A stretch of DNA of 64,000 nt from Candidatus Methylophosphatis roskildensis (GTDB taxonomy: Bacteria; Pseudomonadota; Gammaproteobacteria; Burkholderiales; Rhodocyclaceae): the NCBI GenBank assembly GCA_016708905.1, contig JADJEV010000003.1:1488001-1552000 (forward strand). The letters are read 5' to 3'. The position numbers and the translations under genes were made by a program. Of the stretch, positions 42,107 to 52,135 are shown piece after piece. The notes beneath the pieces were generated by a model. It had not been told where the DNA came from, did not search any database, and worked only from the letters and a program-made list of their open reading frames with translations. Position 1 is the first letter of the stretch. Each line of letters opens with the position of its first letter.

Positions 42107-43450
42107 TCACGGGCTTGCCTGCGCGAGCGTCGCGCTCAGCCATCGGGCGGTGCGCAATAGCCGCCCATCGTCGCCGCGCCGCCCGACCAGTTGCAATCCC
42201 AGTGGCAGGCCGTTTTCGCCGGTGAGTAGCGGCAACGAGATACATGGCATACCACATAGCGTCCACAGTGTACAGAACATGGGACTGCCGGTGGATTCCA
42301 GACCCGCCGGAGCCGTGCCCGCCGTTGCAGGCGTGAGGATGGCATCGAATTCGTCGAACAAGGGTTCGAACCCGTTGTTGAGGATGGGCACGCGCGCCAG
42401 CGCCCGGCGGTAATCCACCGCCAGGACCTGGCGGCCACGCTCGATCTGCGCGCGCAGCGACCCGGAGAGTTGGTCACGGCCGGTTTCGTACTCGCGCTCG
42501 AACGAACCGGCGAGGTCCGCCTCCATGATCAGGCGATGCCATTCGAGGGCCTCGCGCGACTTCTCCGGCAGGTCGAACCTGCGCACCCGTTCACCCAGAA
42601 ACTCGACCAACTCGGCGAAGGCTTCGCGCGTATCGGCGGCAGCGTCGTCCCACATCGGGGTTGGCACGAAAGCGAGCGTCGGCGGGAGCGGTGGTGCCTC
42701 GGCAGCGATGCGCGTAAAGGGCGGCCGGGGCATCGGACGTGTCGCCGCATCCGCCTCGTCGAAACCAGCCAGGGTTTGCGCCAGCAGCGCGGCATCCTCC
42801 ACCGTGCGCGCGAACACGCCCACCTGGTCGAGGGGCGGCGACTGGGTGAGAACGCCGTGGCGCGAGATCAGTCCGTAGCTGGGCTTGAATCCGACGACGC
42901 CGCAATAGGCCGCCGGGCGGAGAACCGAGCCGTTGGTCTGCGTACCGACCGCCAGCGGCACCATGCCAATGGCGACCGCCGCAGCCGAGCCACTGGACGA
43001 GCCACCGGGCGTGTGTTCCGAGTTGTGCGGGTTGCGCGTCTTGCCCGGCGCATAGGTCGCCAGTTCCGTGGTAACGGTCTTGCCCATGATCACCGCGCCG
43101 GCCTCGCGCAGCCGGCTCACCAGCGTGGCATCTTCTGTCGCAATGCGGCCGGCATGAAGCGGCGTGCCATCCCCGGTCGGCATGCCGCGTACGTCGATGA
43201 TGTCCTTGACACCGACCGGAACGCCGTGCAGTGGGCCGATCGGGCGACCCATGGCGCGCATGTCGTCCAGTTGCCGCGCCTGTTCGAGCGCATGAGCCGG
43301 GTCGAAAAAGGCCCACGCCTGCACGCGCTCCTCATGCTCCGCGATGCGCTCGACGCACCCACGCGCATATTCCTCGGCGCTCAATTCGCCCTCGCGCAGA
43401 TGGTCAGCCGCCTGGGCGGCGCTGAGCTGGCAGATAGCCCCTACATCCAT
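42107..43450 (-). CDS. Amidase (amidase signature family)
   Basis: 447-aa Ser-Ser-Lys hydrolase. The triad is visible: Lys82 in GVPVGVKDIIDV, the cis-Ser in the motif TPGGSSSGSAAAVA (149-160) and Ser175 in GTQTNGSVLRPAAYCGVVGFKPSYG. It hydrolyses an amide to acid plus ammonia; the substrate cannot be told, and GatA is unlikely since GatB/C are absent. It is 7 bp downstream of dctM, so the TRAP system may import its substrate or product. Confidence 0.88.
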   Translation of the reverse strand: MDVGAICQLSAAQAADHLREGELSAEEYARGCVERIAEHEERVQAWAFFDPAHALEQARQLDDMRAMGRPIGPLHGVPVGVKDIIDVRGMPTGDGTPLHAGRIATEDATLVSRLREAGAVIMGKTVTTELATYAPGKTRNPHNSEHTPGGSSSGSAAAVAIGMVPLAVGTQTNGSVLRPAAYCGVVGFKPSYGLISRHGVLTQSPPLDQVGVFARTVEDAALLAQTLAGFDEADAATRPMPRPPFTRIAAEAPPLPPTLAFVPTPMWDDAAADTREAFAELVEFLGERVRRFDLPEKSREALEWHRLIMEADLAGSFEREYETGRDQLSGSLRAQIERGRQVLAVDYRRALARVPILNNGFEPLFDEFDAILTPATAGTAPAGLESTGSPMFCTLWTLCGMPCISLPLLTGENGLPLGLQLVGRRGDDGRLLRTARWLSATLAQASP

Positions 43451-43457
43451 CGCCGCC

Positions 43458-44804
43458 TCAGTTGCCGTAGAACAGGTCGGGAAGCCAGGTCACGATCTGC
43501 GGAAAGACATACATCAGGACCATCGTCAAGAACACCATGGACAGAAAGGGCAGGCAACCCCTGAAGATGGTCCACAACTGCACGAACGGCGGCGCGACGC
43601 CCTTCAGGTAGTAAGCCGACATCGCCATCGGCGGGGTCAGGAAGGAGGTCTGCAGATTCATCGCAACGAGGATGCCGAAGAACATCGGATCCACGCCGAA
43701 GTGCGGCAGCAGCGGCAGGAAGATGGGCACGAAGATGATGATGATCTCGCTCCACTCGAGCGGCCAGCCGAGCAGGAAAATGATGACCTGCGACAGGATC
43801 AGGAAGGTCACCGTGTCCAGATCCAGGCCGAGCACGAAATCCTTCACCAATGCCTCGCCACCGAGGTAGGAAAACACCGAAGAAAAGGTCCACGAACCGA
43901 CGAAGAGATAGCAGACCATGGCGGACGTACGCGCCGTCAGATAAACCGCCTCCCTCAGCCGTATCCAGGTGAGCGCCCGGTAGGCAGCAGCGAGCGCCAA
44001 GCCGCCCATCGCACCGACCGCGGCCGCCTCGGTCGGCGTCGCGAGCCCGAAAAGAATGGCCCCCAGCACCGAAACGATCAGAACGGCGAGCGGGAAGAAA
44101 GCCTGCAGCAGCATGACGACCACCCGGGTCCAGGGGATGTCGGTCTGCTCCTTCGGCAGCTTGGGCGCGAGCGACGGATTGATGGCCACCCGCGTGACGA
44201 CGTACACCATGTAGAGCCCGGCCAGCAGAAAGCCCGGCAGGATGGCAGCAGCATAGAGCTTGACCACCGACACGGCCGATGTGGCGCCATACACGATGAG
44301 CATGATCGACGGCGGGATCAGGATACCCAGCGTTCCGCCGGCGCAGATCACGCCGGTGGACAGGCGCTGGTCGTAACCCGCCTTGAGCATGGCCGGAAGG
44401 GCCAACAGCCCCATCAGCGTCACCACCGCGCCGACGATGCCGGTAGCGGTCGCGAACAGCGCGCAGGTAATGAGCGCCGCCACGGCCATCGAACCCGGCA
44501 CGACACGAAGGGCCACCTGCAGGCTGTGGAACAGCCTGTCGAGGATGTTCGCCCGTTCGATCACGTAGCCCATGAACAGAAACAGCGGCACCGCCACCAA
44601 AGTGTCGTTGTTCATGACACTGAAGGTGTTCTGGGTGAACAGGTAGAACACCCGATTGTCGAAGAACGCCTGGTCGGGCTGAAAGTAGGCGTAGTAGCCG
44701 AAGGCCACGCCCATCGCCATCAGCGTGAAAGCGATCGGAAAACCGAGCAGGATGATGAAGATGAACATGCCCAGCATCAGCAGGGCGGCTTGCGGGTCGG
44801 TCAT
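43458..44804 (-). CDS. dctM: TRAP transporter large permease (DctM-like)
   Basis: 448 aa, about 12 membrane helices: LLMLGMFIFIILLGFPIAFT, NNDTLVAVPLFLFMGYVIER, ATATGIVGAVVTLMGLLALP, GGTLGILIPPSIMLIVYG, LFGLATPTEAAAVGAMGGL, NLQTSFLTPPMAMSAYYL. This is the Na+-coupled transport channel. The ATG at 44804 overlaps the dctQ stop by ATGA. Belongs to the branch often labelled mannitol/chloroaromatic TRAP, which really takes organic acids. Confidence 0.92.
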   Translation of the reverse strand: MTDPQAALLMLGMFIFIILLGFPIAFTLMAMGVAFGYYAYFQPDQAFFDNRVFYLFTQNTFSVMNNDTLVAVPLFLFMGYVIERANILDRLFHSLQVALRVVPGSMAVAALITCALFATATGIVGAVVTLMGLLALPAMLKAGYDQRLSTGVICAGGTLGILIPPSIMLIVYGATSAVSVVKLYAAAILPGFLLAGLYMVYVVTRVAINPSLAPKLPKEQTDIPWTRVVVMLLQAFFPLAVLIVSVLGAILFGLATPTEAAAVGAMGGLALAAAYRALTWIRLREAVYLTARTSAMVCYLFVGSWTFSSVFSYLGGEALVKDFVLGLDLDTVTFLILSQVIIFLLGWPLEWSEIIIIFVPIFLPLLPHFGVDPMFFGILVAMNLQTSFLTPPMAMSAYYLKGVAPPFVQLWTIFRGCLPFLSMVFLTMVLMYVFPQIVTWLPDLFYGN

Positions 44805-45409
44805 TTTGCGCCCTCCGCAGGCTCGCCTCGGCGCTGGCGCGCCTCGTCCTCCTGCTGGTGCTGCAGCGCGGATTCGATCTCCTCCACGTCGTGCAGGCGC
44901 TGCGGCCAGCTGCCGTCGCGGATGCACAGGATACAGCGCATCACCTCGGCAACGCCCTGCAAGGTGAGCAGGAATCCCGCCACCGGTATGAGCATCTTGA
45001 GCGGCCAGACCGGCACACCGATCGGGCTATTGACGCTGACCTCCTGAATGCGGTACGCGTCGGCGGCATAGCCCCAACCGGCAACCATCAAGGAAACGAC
45101 ACCTGGAAAGAAGAACAGAAAGTACAGAACCAGTTCGATGCTCCCCTGTACCCGCGGCGGCCACAGGCGGAAGATCACGTCCCCCCGGACATGGCCATTG
45201 CGCGACAGGGTATAGGCGCCCGCCATGATGAAGAGCGCGCCATAGAGCATGTAGCTCATGTCGAACGCCCAACTGGTCGGATTGTTCAGCACATAGCGGA
45301 CGAACACCTCGTACGACGTGCCGAGTGTCAGTATGAGGATGCACCAGGCGAAGGCATGGCCGACCGATTTCGACAACTGGTCCACGCCGCGCAGAACGCG
45401 ATTGATCAT
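44801..45409 (-). CDS. dctQ: TRAP transporter small permease (DctQ-like)
   Basis: 202 aa with four membrane helices (AFAWCILILTLGTSYEVFVR, MLYGALFIMAGAYTLS, LVLYFLFFFPGVVSLMVAGW, MLIPVAGFLLTLQGVAEVM). The C-terminal 40 residues are charged and Gln/Glu-rich, probably a cytosolic tail. It pairs with DctM. Confidence 0.9.
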   Translation of the reverse strand: MINRVLRGVDQLSKSVGHAFAWCILILTLGTSYEVFVRYVLNNPTSWAFDMSYMLYGALFIMAGAYTLSRNGHVRGDVIFRLWPPRVQGSIELVLYFLFFFPGVVSLMVAGWGYAADAYRIQEVSVNSPIGVPVWPLKMLIPVAGFLLTLQGVAEVMRCILCIRDGSWPQRLHDVEEIESALQHQQEDEARQRRGEPAEGAK

Positions 45410-45505
45410 GGGAACCAGCCCAGGTTGGGGCGCAACGAGAAACAGGGCGGCGGCAACCGCCCCGCGTTTGGCATGGTCAGGCGATCACAGGCAGGGCGAC
45501 CCGCC

Positions 45506-46708
45506 CTAGAAGCCGAGCTTGCCGTGGATGTGCTCGTAACCGAGCTTGAAGTCGGCGTCGTTGATGAACCAGTACCTGGCGACACGCTTGGACCACGCCC
45601 GCTGGCTCTCCACCACCTTCTTGAAGAAGGGATCCTCATCGGAGAGGCGCTTCGAAACGACGTCCCAGGCCTTCAGTTGCGCCTCGAATATGGACTTGGG
45701 CGTGCGAATCACGTTCACCTTGTGAACGTTGGCCAGTTCGTCCAGATCCCTCGAGTAGTTGTCCATCGCCGTCCACCAGTTCGAAGCCGAGGCGGCCTCC
45801 GCACCGTAGCGCAGAATCGCCTGCAGATCCTTTGGCAAGGCGTCGTGCTTCTTGCGGTTGAAGATGATCTCGAAGAACTCCATCGCCTGGTGGAAGCTGC
45901 CCATCATGTAGTTCTTCGCCACGTCCTGCGCGCCGAAGCGCATATCGGAGGTGGGATTGTTGAACTCGAAGGCGTCGATGACACCGCGTTCCATGGCTGG
46001 CACGATCTCACCCCCCGGGAGCTGCGTGACCTTGAGTCCCATCTCCTGCATCAGGTCGGCAGCCAGGCCTACCGTGCGGTACTTGAGGCCCACCATGTCG
46101 GCGGCGCTAGTAACCGGTTTCTTGAACCAGCCCAATGGCTGGGTGGGCATCGGCATGCAGAAGTAGCCGACCACGTCGAGCTCCAGCTTCTTCAGCAACT
46201 CGTTGTAAAGATCAAAACCACCGCCGCGATAAATCCAGGCGAGCGTCTGTTGCGCATCGCAGCCGTTGATCGGGCCCGACCCGAACAGCGACGCGACCTT
46301 GCTCTTGCCGTACCAATACACCGGGACGTGGTGTCCGGCATCCAGCACACCCTTGTTCACCGCGTCCATGACTTCGAACGGCTTCACGACCGCGCCCGCC
46401 GTCAGGTAGTCGATGCGCAGTCGCCCTTCGGCCATCTCGTTGACGCGTTTGACGTACTCCTCGGCCATCTCGTTGAAGATGTCCTTGGCACCCCATGCAC
46501 CCTGCATCTTGAACGTCACGGTCGACGGCTTCACGGCAACGGCAGGTGCCGCTGCCGGCGCAGCACCGGATTTCGCGGGCTCCTCCTTCTTGCCGCAGGC
46601 GGCGAGAAGCGCTGCCGTTGCAACAGCCGAAGCTCCGCCGATGAACTTGCGGCGCCCGAGATTCTTTTCTGGTTGATCAGGCTTTTCGCCACCCGTCTTT
46701 TCGTTCAT
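45506..46708 (-). CDS. dctP: TRAP transporter substrate-binding lipoprotein (DctP-like)
   Basis: 400 aa. Tat-like GRRKFIGGASAVATAALLAAC ends in a lipobox, so the protein may be Tat-exported and lipidated. The binding-protein core includes FKMQGAWGAKDIFNEMAEEY, MVGLKYRTVGLAADLMQEMG (Arg that usually binds the carboxylate) and LPGGEIVPAMERGVIDAFEF. The start at 46708 is backed by GGAGGAGAGGG. First gene of dctPQM-amidase. The ligand is probably a carboxylate. Confidence 0.9.
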   Translation of the reverse strand: MNEKTGGEKPDQPEKNLGRRKFIGGASAVATAALLAACGKKEEPAKSGAAPAAAPAVAVKPSTVTFKMQGAWGAKDIFNEMAEEYVKRVNEMAEGRLRIDYLTAGAVVKPFEVMDAVNKGVLDAGHHVPVYWYGKSKVASLFGSGPINGCDAQQTLAWIYRGGGFDLYNELLKKLELDVVGYFCMPMPTQPLGWFKKPVTSAADMVGLKYRTVGLAADLMQEMGLKVTQLPGGEIVPAMERGVIDAFEFNNPTSDMRFGAQDVAKNYMMGSFHQAMEFFEIIFNRKKHDALPKDLQAILRYGAEAASASNWWTAMDNYSRDLDELANVHKVNVIRTPKSIFEAQLKAWDVVSKRLSDEDPFFKKVVESQRAWSKRVARYWFINDADFKLGYEHIHGKLGF

Positions 46709-47211
46709 GACCCTCTCCTCCGCAAGTGGCTCGTTGTTGGCTTGGTCAGCGCCAGGCATCCGCCGAACCTGTCGGATGCAAGGGCCCGATAACACGGCAT
46801 GGGGGATACTAATCCCGCAGCATTGAGGAAGCAAGCCGCCTCCCGAGGCCGGCTCTTGAGGCACGGCGGCAATTTTTTTCAAACTGAAATACAGAGGAAT
46901 CGGGATGGAAACCCACCGCCCCCATGAGTCGGAGGGGATCCTGTGTGTTAGGCGGGATCAGATCCCGAGGTCACGATCATGCTAAATGCAATCGGACCCG
47001 TCGGATCGTCGATTCGCATGAGTTGGGGCTGCCGGAAAGCAGTCGTGGGATCTGGTTGTTACTCCGCATCGATGCCGTGCGAATCTGCCCGGCAGCAGAA
47101 TGGGTTCGCTGATACCCCGGACGATTCGTCAGACTGCCACGCGTAGCATACTGATTCGTACGTTCCGAGTCGGCCGTCGGCGATGCCCAGCCCGGTGGGC
47201 TCAGGCCGGGT
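46709..47211. other. Intergenic region upstream of the TRAP operon
   Basis: 503 bp with no supported gene. It contains a perfect palindrome CGGGATC-A-GATCCCG at 46953-46967, about 245 bp upstream of dctP, and an A/T-rich stretch near 46870-46895 that could hold the promoter. Confidence 0.4.
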
Positions 47212-48957
47212 TCACGCCCCGACCAGTCCCACCGAGGCCGCGCCGCGCCGCAGGCAACACCGGCCGGCCTGCTTGCCGGCGTACATCGCCGCATCGGCGC
47301 GCTTGAGCAGGCCGAGCGCGTCACGCCCGTCCAGCGGCGCCAGCGCATAACCGATCGTAATGCCGACGCGACAACACTGGCCGGCGGCCACGAAGGGCTC
47401 GCGCACGGCCTCGAGCAGCTTCTGCCCGAGCGCTCGCGCCTCGGCATCGCCGGGCAAGGCATCGGCGACGACGACGAACTCGTCGCCGCCGAGGCGCGCG
47501 ACCAGGTCACTCGCACGCACCAGCGATTCGAGTCGGCGGGCCACGCCGATCAGCAGCTCGTCCCCGGCATCGTGACCGAAGCGGTCGTTGACCGACTTGA
47601 AGCCGTCCAGGTCGAGCAGGAAGACCGCCGCCAGACGCTCGGGCGCGCAGCCCGCCAGCACGCGCGCGAGCGCCTCGTTCAGGCCACGCCGGTTGGGCAG
47701 GCCGGTCAGTGCGTCGGTATGCGCGAGCGAACGCAGCGCGTCGCGCTCGAAATGGGCACGCTGGGCCGAGGCGCGCAAATCCTCGATGCGCACCCCGAGC
47801 ACACACATCCACATCACCATCTCGAACAGCGAACCGAACTGGAACGCGTGCTGGGTCCAGAAATTCGAAGGCATGTAGCCGCGCAGCATTCCGACCATGG
47901 TCAGCGTACCCAGCCCGTAGACTCCCCAGCCCACCAGCATGTAGACGCCGATACGCTCGCCGCAGCGCGCGCGGACCCACGCGGCCGGAATCGCCAGCAG
48001 CATGGGCAGCGGTCCGAGCAGGGTGGCGCCGATCTGGGCGAAGCGGTAGTCGACGAGGCCGACCGCGAAGAGAACGCCGATCAGCGCGGAAACCGCGGCG
48101 CAGGCGCGTAAGCCGCGCGAAATCCAGGGCCGGATTTCGCGCACCCGCAGAGCCTGATCGATGAATAGGAAGCCCCCGACCAAGCCGCCCAGCAGAATCG
48201 CGAGCGGTGCGGCGCGCGTGGTAAGCCAGGCGTTGTCGCCCCACAGATGCTGCGGGCCGAGCCCGAAATAGGCGATGAAGAACACTGTGGTGCCGGCAAG
48301 CGTGAGCGAATAGTGCAGGAACATCGCGTCTCGCAAGCCCACCCACTGCGTCAGGCTGTACAACAGCAGACAGAGCGCCGCACCGGCCATCAGTCCCTGC
48401 AGCACCTGGGCGCGCGCCTCGCGCGCATGAAAGCGCTCCGGGGTAGACAGCGTCAGTGGCACGACCATCGTGCTCGTCGTCTGTACCCGCAGGATCAGTT
48501 CGTAAATCTGCCCGGGTTCGAGATCGAGGGTGGCGGCATGCCAACTGCTGGGCCAGGCCCGTTGCGAGAACGGCAGCGTGCGGCCGAGCGAGACATTGAG
48601 CGGCGGATGCGTACCGCCGAGCAGATGTAGCTCGATCCGGTCGATTGACGCGTAGTCCACCGACAGAACCCAGCGCGTGGGTCCACCGGCTGCCACCTGC
48701 AGCGGAACGCGCAGCCAGACGGCTTCGCGACGCACGCCCAGGTTCGCATGGGGCGCCTCGGGTGCGACGAACTCGGACCGGCGCGCCAAGGCCTGCGCGA
48801 GCGTCAGCGCTCCGCCGGGGTCGGCGAGCATGGTGACGGCCGGCCAGGCATCGATGGCATCGTCGCCGTCGAGCACCAGCGTGGGCGTCGTTGCACGAGC
48901 CGGCGCTGCTGCCAGCAACAGCAGCAGCAGAACGCAGCGGAAGATATTGGGAAGCAT
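47212..48957 (-). CDS. Diguanylate cyclase with 7TM-DISM sensor
   Basis: 581 aa. Signal peptide (CVLLLLLLAAAPARA), then a 7TMR-DISM extracellular domain (RREAVWLRVPLQVAAGGPTR, YASIDRIELHLLGG). Seven membrane helices span about 180-370. The GGDEF domain starts at HTDALTGLPNRRGL and continues through DLDGFKSVNDRFGHDAGDEL to the active-site RLGGDEF. RASD five residues before GGDEF is an intact inhibitory I-site. It should make c-di-GMP in response to an external ligand. A single gene, not linked to neighbours. Confidence 0.92.
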   Translation of the reverse strand: MLPNIFRCVLLLLLLAAAPARATTPTLVLDGDDAIDAWPAVTMLADPGGALTLAQALARRSEFVAPEAPHANLGVRREAVWLRVPLQVAAGGPTRWVLSVDYASIDRIELHLLGGTHPPLNVSLGRTLPFSQRAWPSSWHAATLDLEPGQIYELILRVQTTSTMVVPLTLSTPERFHAREARAQVLQGLMAGAALCLLLYSLTQWVGLRDAMFLHYSLTLAGTTVFFIAYFGLGPQHLWGDNAWLTTRAAPLAILLGGLVGGFLFIDQALRVREIRPWISRGLRACAAVSALIGVLFAVGLVDYRFAQIGATLLGPLPMLLAIPAAWVRARCGERIGVYMLVGWGVYGLGTLTMVGMLRGYMPSNFWTQHAFQFGSLFEMVMWMCVLGVRIEDLRASAQRAHFERDALRSLAHTDALTGLPNRRGLNEALARVLAGCAPERLAAVFLLDLDGFKSVNDRFGHDAGDELLIGVARRLESLVRASDLVARLGGDEFVVVADALPGDAEARALGQKLLEAVREPFVAAGQCCRVGITIGYALAPLDGRDALGLLKRADAAMYAGKQAGRCCLRRGAASVGLVGA

Positions 48958-49120
48958 GGGAGCGCGCGATCCGGAGACGTCGGTAGCCTGACCGTTCTAT
49001 CGACGCAACGACGCGTGACTTGAGGGCGAGCCACCGGTCAGCTTGCGCACTTGCACATACAGTCCACAGAAACCATTCGGTGCGAGGCGAAAAGCGCGAA
49101 TGGCGGTTTGTCAGCGGCGC

Positions 49121-49921
49121 TCAGCGCATCCCTGCCCGCAAACCCGTCAATACCTCGATTTCCTCGACGATTTCTTCCTGCCGCAGCAGGTTGCGCTGGC
49201 GTGCCAGTTCTTCGATGCCGTGCTCGAGGTGGCGCAGGGCGCTTTCCATCTGCATCAGCCGCTGGTGATTCTCGACGCGGATCGAGCGCAGCAGCAAGGC
49301 GAGCAGTTGATGGAACAGGAAATGCTGGGCCACGCCCGCGGCGACCGCGCCCGGCGCCTCGTTCATCAGCGGCGGAACACCGCCGCAGTCAGACGCCACC
49401 GGTAGCGGCAGCAGCCGCTGCGTGCGTGCGGCATCCTCGTCGCGCAGACAGACGATCAGGCCGCACGCGGCCCCAACCTGGCGGCGAGCGGCGGCAAAAG
49501 CCGCGAGGATGCGATCGATGGCGGCAGCAGCATCGAGCCCGCCATCCGCGCCTGCCACCGGAAAGAGGTTGATGTTCTCCGGCAGGGTGGCCACCAGGCG
49601 CTCGCCGACGACAATGACCGGCTGGCGCGCATCTCCTGTCGCCTGCCACGCCCGCACGACATCCTCGTTGAAACTGCCGCAGAATCCGCGCACGGAGCCC
49701 AGCAGGAGCCAGACATCGGTGCCGGCAAGTTCCGGCGGCGGCAGAAAGCGCGCGACATCCTGCAGCGATCGCTGCAGGACGCTGACAACCTGCTGCTGTG
49801 CCTCTTCGCGTCGCGTGATCCGATGCAGTTCGGCCAGCGCGAAACTGCGCATCGCACCGAGGATGCCGGAGAGGTCGTCATAGAGCGCGACCCGCGCCTC
49901 GATCTCGCGCCGCTGGCTCAT
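49121..49921 (-). CDS. atpG: N-type ATPase gamma subunit
   Basis: 266 aa, the shaft of F1. N- and C-terminal coiled-coil helices are clear (LSGILGAMRSFALAELHR; NHQRLMQMESALRHLEHGIE, RQEEIVEEIEVLTGLRAG), and GSVRGFCGSFNEDVV matches the conserved central region. Sequence is divergent from the housekeeping AtpG, as usual in N-ATPases. Last gene of the operon, overlapping atpA by 4 bp. Confidence 0.88.
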   Translation of the reverse strand: MSQRREIEARVALYDDLSGILGAMRSFALAELHRITRREEAQQQVVSVLQRSLQDVARFLPPPELAGTDVWLLLGSVRGFCGSFNEDVVRAWQATGDARQPVIVVGERLVATLPENINLFPVAGADGGLDAAAAIDRILAAFAAARRQVGAACGLIVCLRDEDAARTQRLLPLPVASDCGGVPPLMNEAPGAVAAGVAQHFLFHQLLALLLRSIRVENHQRLMQMESALRHLEHGIEELARQRNLLRQEEIVEEIEVLTGLRAGMR

Positions 49922-51387
49922 GCCGTCTGGGTTGTCACCTGCGGCAGGGCGGCCGTGATCACTGCCAGCCAGCGCTCGTGCGCATCCTCGAGCTTCAGGC
50001 CGGCGGTCGAAACAGCCGCGTAGAGCGCGGGCAGGATGTCTGCCGCGGCATCCGCGGGATACTTGTCGAGCAGTCCTTCGCCGTAGGCCAGCAGCCAGGC
50101 CAGATGGGCCTGCTCGGGCAACGGCGCCAGCTTGTCCTGTTTCAGCAATTCGCGCAATTGGCGGCCGCGCCGCAGCTTTTGCTCGACGGCCGGATCCAGC
50201 CGGGTGCCGAAGCGGGCGAACAGTTCGAGATCGAGGAACTGCAGGTAATCGAGGCGGATGCGGGCTGCCGCGGCCTTGATCGCAGGATGCTGAGCCTTGC
50301 CGCCGATGCGCGATACCGAAAGGCTGATGTCGATCGCCGGCAGCATGCCGGCCGCGAACAGCTTGGCGTCGAAATAGATCTGACCGTCGGTGATCGAGAT
50401 CAGGTTGGTCGGGATGTAGGCCGACAGTTCGCCCTGCCGCGTCTCGATGATCGGCAGCGCCGTCATGCTGCCGCCGCCGTACTTCGGCAACAACACCGTC
50501 GATCGTTCGAGTAGGCGCGAATGAAGATAGAAGATGTCACCAGGGAACGCCTCGCGTCCCGGCGGGCGTTGCAGCAGCAGGGACAGCTCGCGATAGGACT
50601 GCGCGTGACGCGTGAGATCGTCATAGACGACCAGCACGTCGCGGCCGACGCGCATCCAGTGTTCGGCCAGCGCGCAGCCGGCAAATGGAGCCAGGTAGCG
50701 AAACCCCGGCAACGCATTGGCCTCGGCAACCACGACCACGCTGTAGTCGAGCGCGCCGGCCTGCCGCAAGGACTCGATGGCACCAACCACCGCCGCGCGC
50801 GGCTGGCCGATCAGCACCAGCACGCACAGCACATTGCGGCCGCGCTGGCTGATCACGGTGTCGAGCGCCAGCGAAGACTTGCCGAGGCCATCGTCGCCGA
50901 TGATGAGTTGACGCTGCCCCTTGCCGATCGGAATCAGCGTATCGACGATCTTGCAGCCCGTGTAGAGCGGCTCGCTGACGAAGTCGCGCTCGATGATTGG
51001 CGGCGCAGCGGCTTCGAGACAGCGAAATTCCCGCGCCTCGGGTGGCGGCAGGCCATCGAGCGGGTTGCCGAGGGGATCGACGACCCGGCCGAGCAGGCCA
51101 TCACCGGCGCCGATGGCAAGGTTGCGGCCGACGTGGGTCACCGCCATGCCGGCAGTGACGCCGTGCTTCTGCGCCAGCAGAATGGCGCCGAGCAGGTCGC
51201 GGCCGAGCTGGAAGACCAGCCCGGTGCTGCCGTCGTCGAAGCCGATCAGTTCGTCGAGCCTTGCCGACGGCAGGCCACGGATCCATGCGATGCCATCGCC
51301 GATGCCGACGACCTGGCCGCGCTCGGACAGGCGCAGGCCGAAGCGGTAGTCCGGGCTTGCCGCCACGGCGCCGTCAGCCCTCGCCAT
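49918..51387 (-). CDS. atpA: N-type ATPase alpha subunit
   Basis: 489 aa. The nucleotide-binding P-loop is GDDGLGKSS instead of the usual GDRQTGKT, still fitting GxxxxGKS. The arginine-finger motif SVSRIGGKAQ, ELSAYIPTNLISITDGQIYF and VVYDDLTRHAQSYRELSLLL are conserved. It overlaps atpF by 14 bp and atpG by 4 bp. Confidence 0.93.
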   Translation of the reverse strand: MARADGAVAASPDYRFGLRLSERGQVVGIGDGIAWIRGLPSARLDELIGFDDGSTGLVFQLGRDLLGAILLAQKHGVTAGMAVTHVGRNLAIGAGDGLLGRVVDPLGNPLDGLPPPEAREFRCLEAAAPPIIERDFVSEPLYTGCKIVDTLIPIGKGQRQLIIGDDGLGKSSLALDTVISQRGRNVLCVLVLIGQPRAAVVGAIESLRQAGALDYSVVVVAEANALPGFRYLAPFAGCALAEHWMRVGRDVLVVYDDLTRHAQSYRELSLLLQRPPGREAFPGDIFYLHSRLLERSTVLLPKYGGGSMTALPIIETRQGELSAYIPTNLISITDGQIYFDAKLFAAGMLPAIDISLSVSRIGGKAQHPAIKAAAARIRLDYLQFLDLELFARFGTRLDPAVEQKLRRGRQLRELLKQDKLAPLPEQAHLAWLLAYGEGLLDKYPADAAADILPALYAAVSTAGLKLEDAHERWLAVITAALPQVTTQTA

Positions 51388-52126
51388 CCTGACGCCGGAA
51401 GAACGCGAGTTCGTCCGCCAGATTGGCGTGCAGCAGGCACTCGCCGACGGCGATGCGCACGCCGGCGATCAGGGCGGGATCGGACACCACCGCGATCTTC
51501 AACGTTTGCCCTGCCGCCGTCGACAGGCTGCGGGCAATCTCCTGCACCGTGGAAGCATCGAGCGGGTGTGCCGCCGCCACATCCGCCGCCCCGCCAGCGC
51601 CGACCTTTGCTGCCGCCTCGCGCAAAGCCTCGCGCTGCGCCGGCGGCAATGCGGCCAGATCCTCGATCAGCAATTCAGCGATGCTCGCCGTCAACCCGGG
51701 CGAGGCCAGCCGTTTCAGCATCGCCGCGACATTGGCGTAGGCTTCACCGGCCGCCTGGCGGACCAGTTCGGCCTCATGGGCAGCCGTCGTGGCGGCGTCG
51801 CGCACACGCGCCTTGGCCTCCTCGTCGGCCAGCGATTGCCGGATTCTTTCCATGCCGGCGACGCGCTGCTGCCCGAGTTCCCGCTCGAGTTGCTGGCGCA
51901 TCTGCTCGCGCTCCTGCGCCCAGTGTGCGAGGCGTTCCCCGTATTCCTGCTTCAGCGAGGCGCCTGCCTGCTGCGCTTGTTCCGCCTGTGCCATCTCGTC
52001 CGTTACCCGCGCTTGCCGCGCATCGAGCACATCGAGCACCGGCCGGTAGAGAAAGCGCTTGAGGATCCACACCAGAACCAGAAAGTTGAGGACTTCGAGG
52101 ACGAAGGTGGTCCAGTCGAATTGCAT
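51374..52126 (-). CDS. atpF: N-type ATPase b subunit with delta-like C-terminal part
   Basis: 250 aa, longer than a standard b subunit (about 160). The N-terminal membrane helix FVLEVLNFLVLVWILKRFLY is followed by a long charged coiled coil (about 35-150). The last 60 residues (STVQEIARSLSTAAGQTLKI, SDPALIAGVRIAVGECLLHA) resemble the C-terminal domain of the delta subunit. No atpH is in the operon, so this protein probably does both jobs of the stator, as is known for N-ATPases. Confidence 0.88.
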   Translation of the reverse strand: MQFDWTTFVLEVLNFLVLVWILKRFLYRPVLDVLDARQARVTDEMAQAEQAQQAGASLKQEYGERLAHWAQEREQMRQQLERELGQQRVAGMERIRQSLADEEAKARVRDAATTAAHEAELVRQAAGEAYANVAAMLKRLASPGLTASIAELLIEDLAALPPAQREALREAAAKVGAGGAADVAAAHPLDASTVQEIARSLSTAAGQTLKIAVVSDPALIAGVRIAVGECLLHANLADELAFFRRQDGEG

Positions 52127-52135
52127 GGCCGGCGC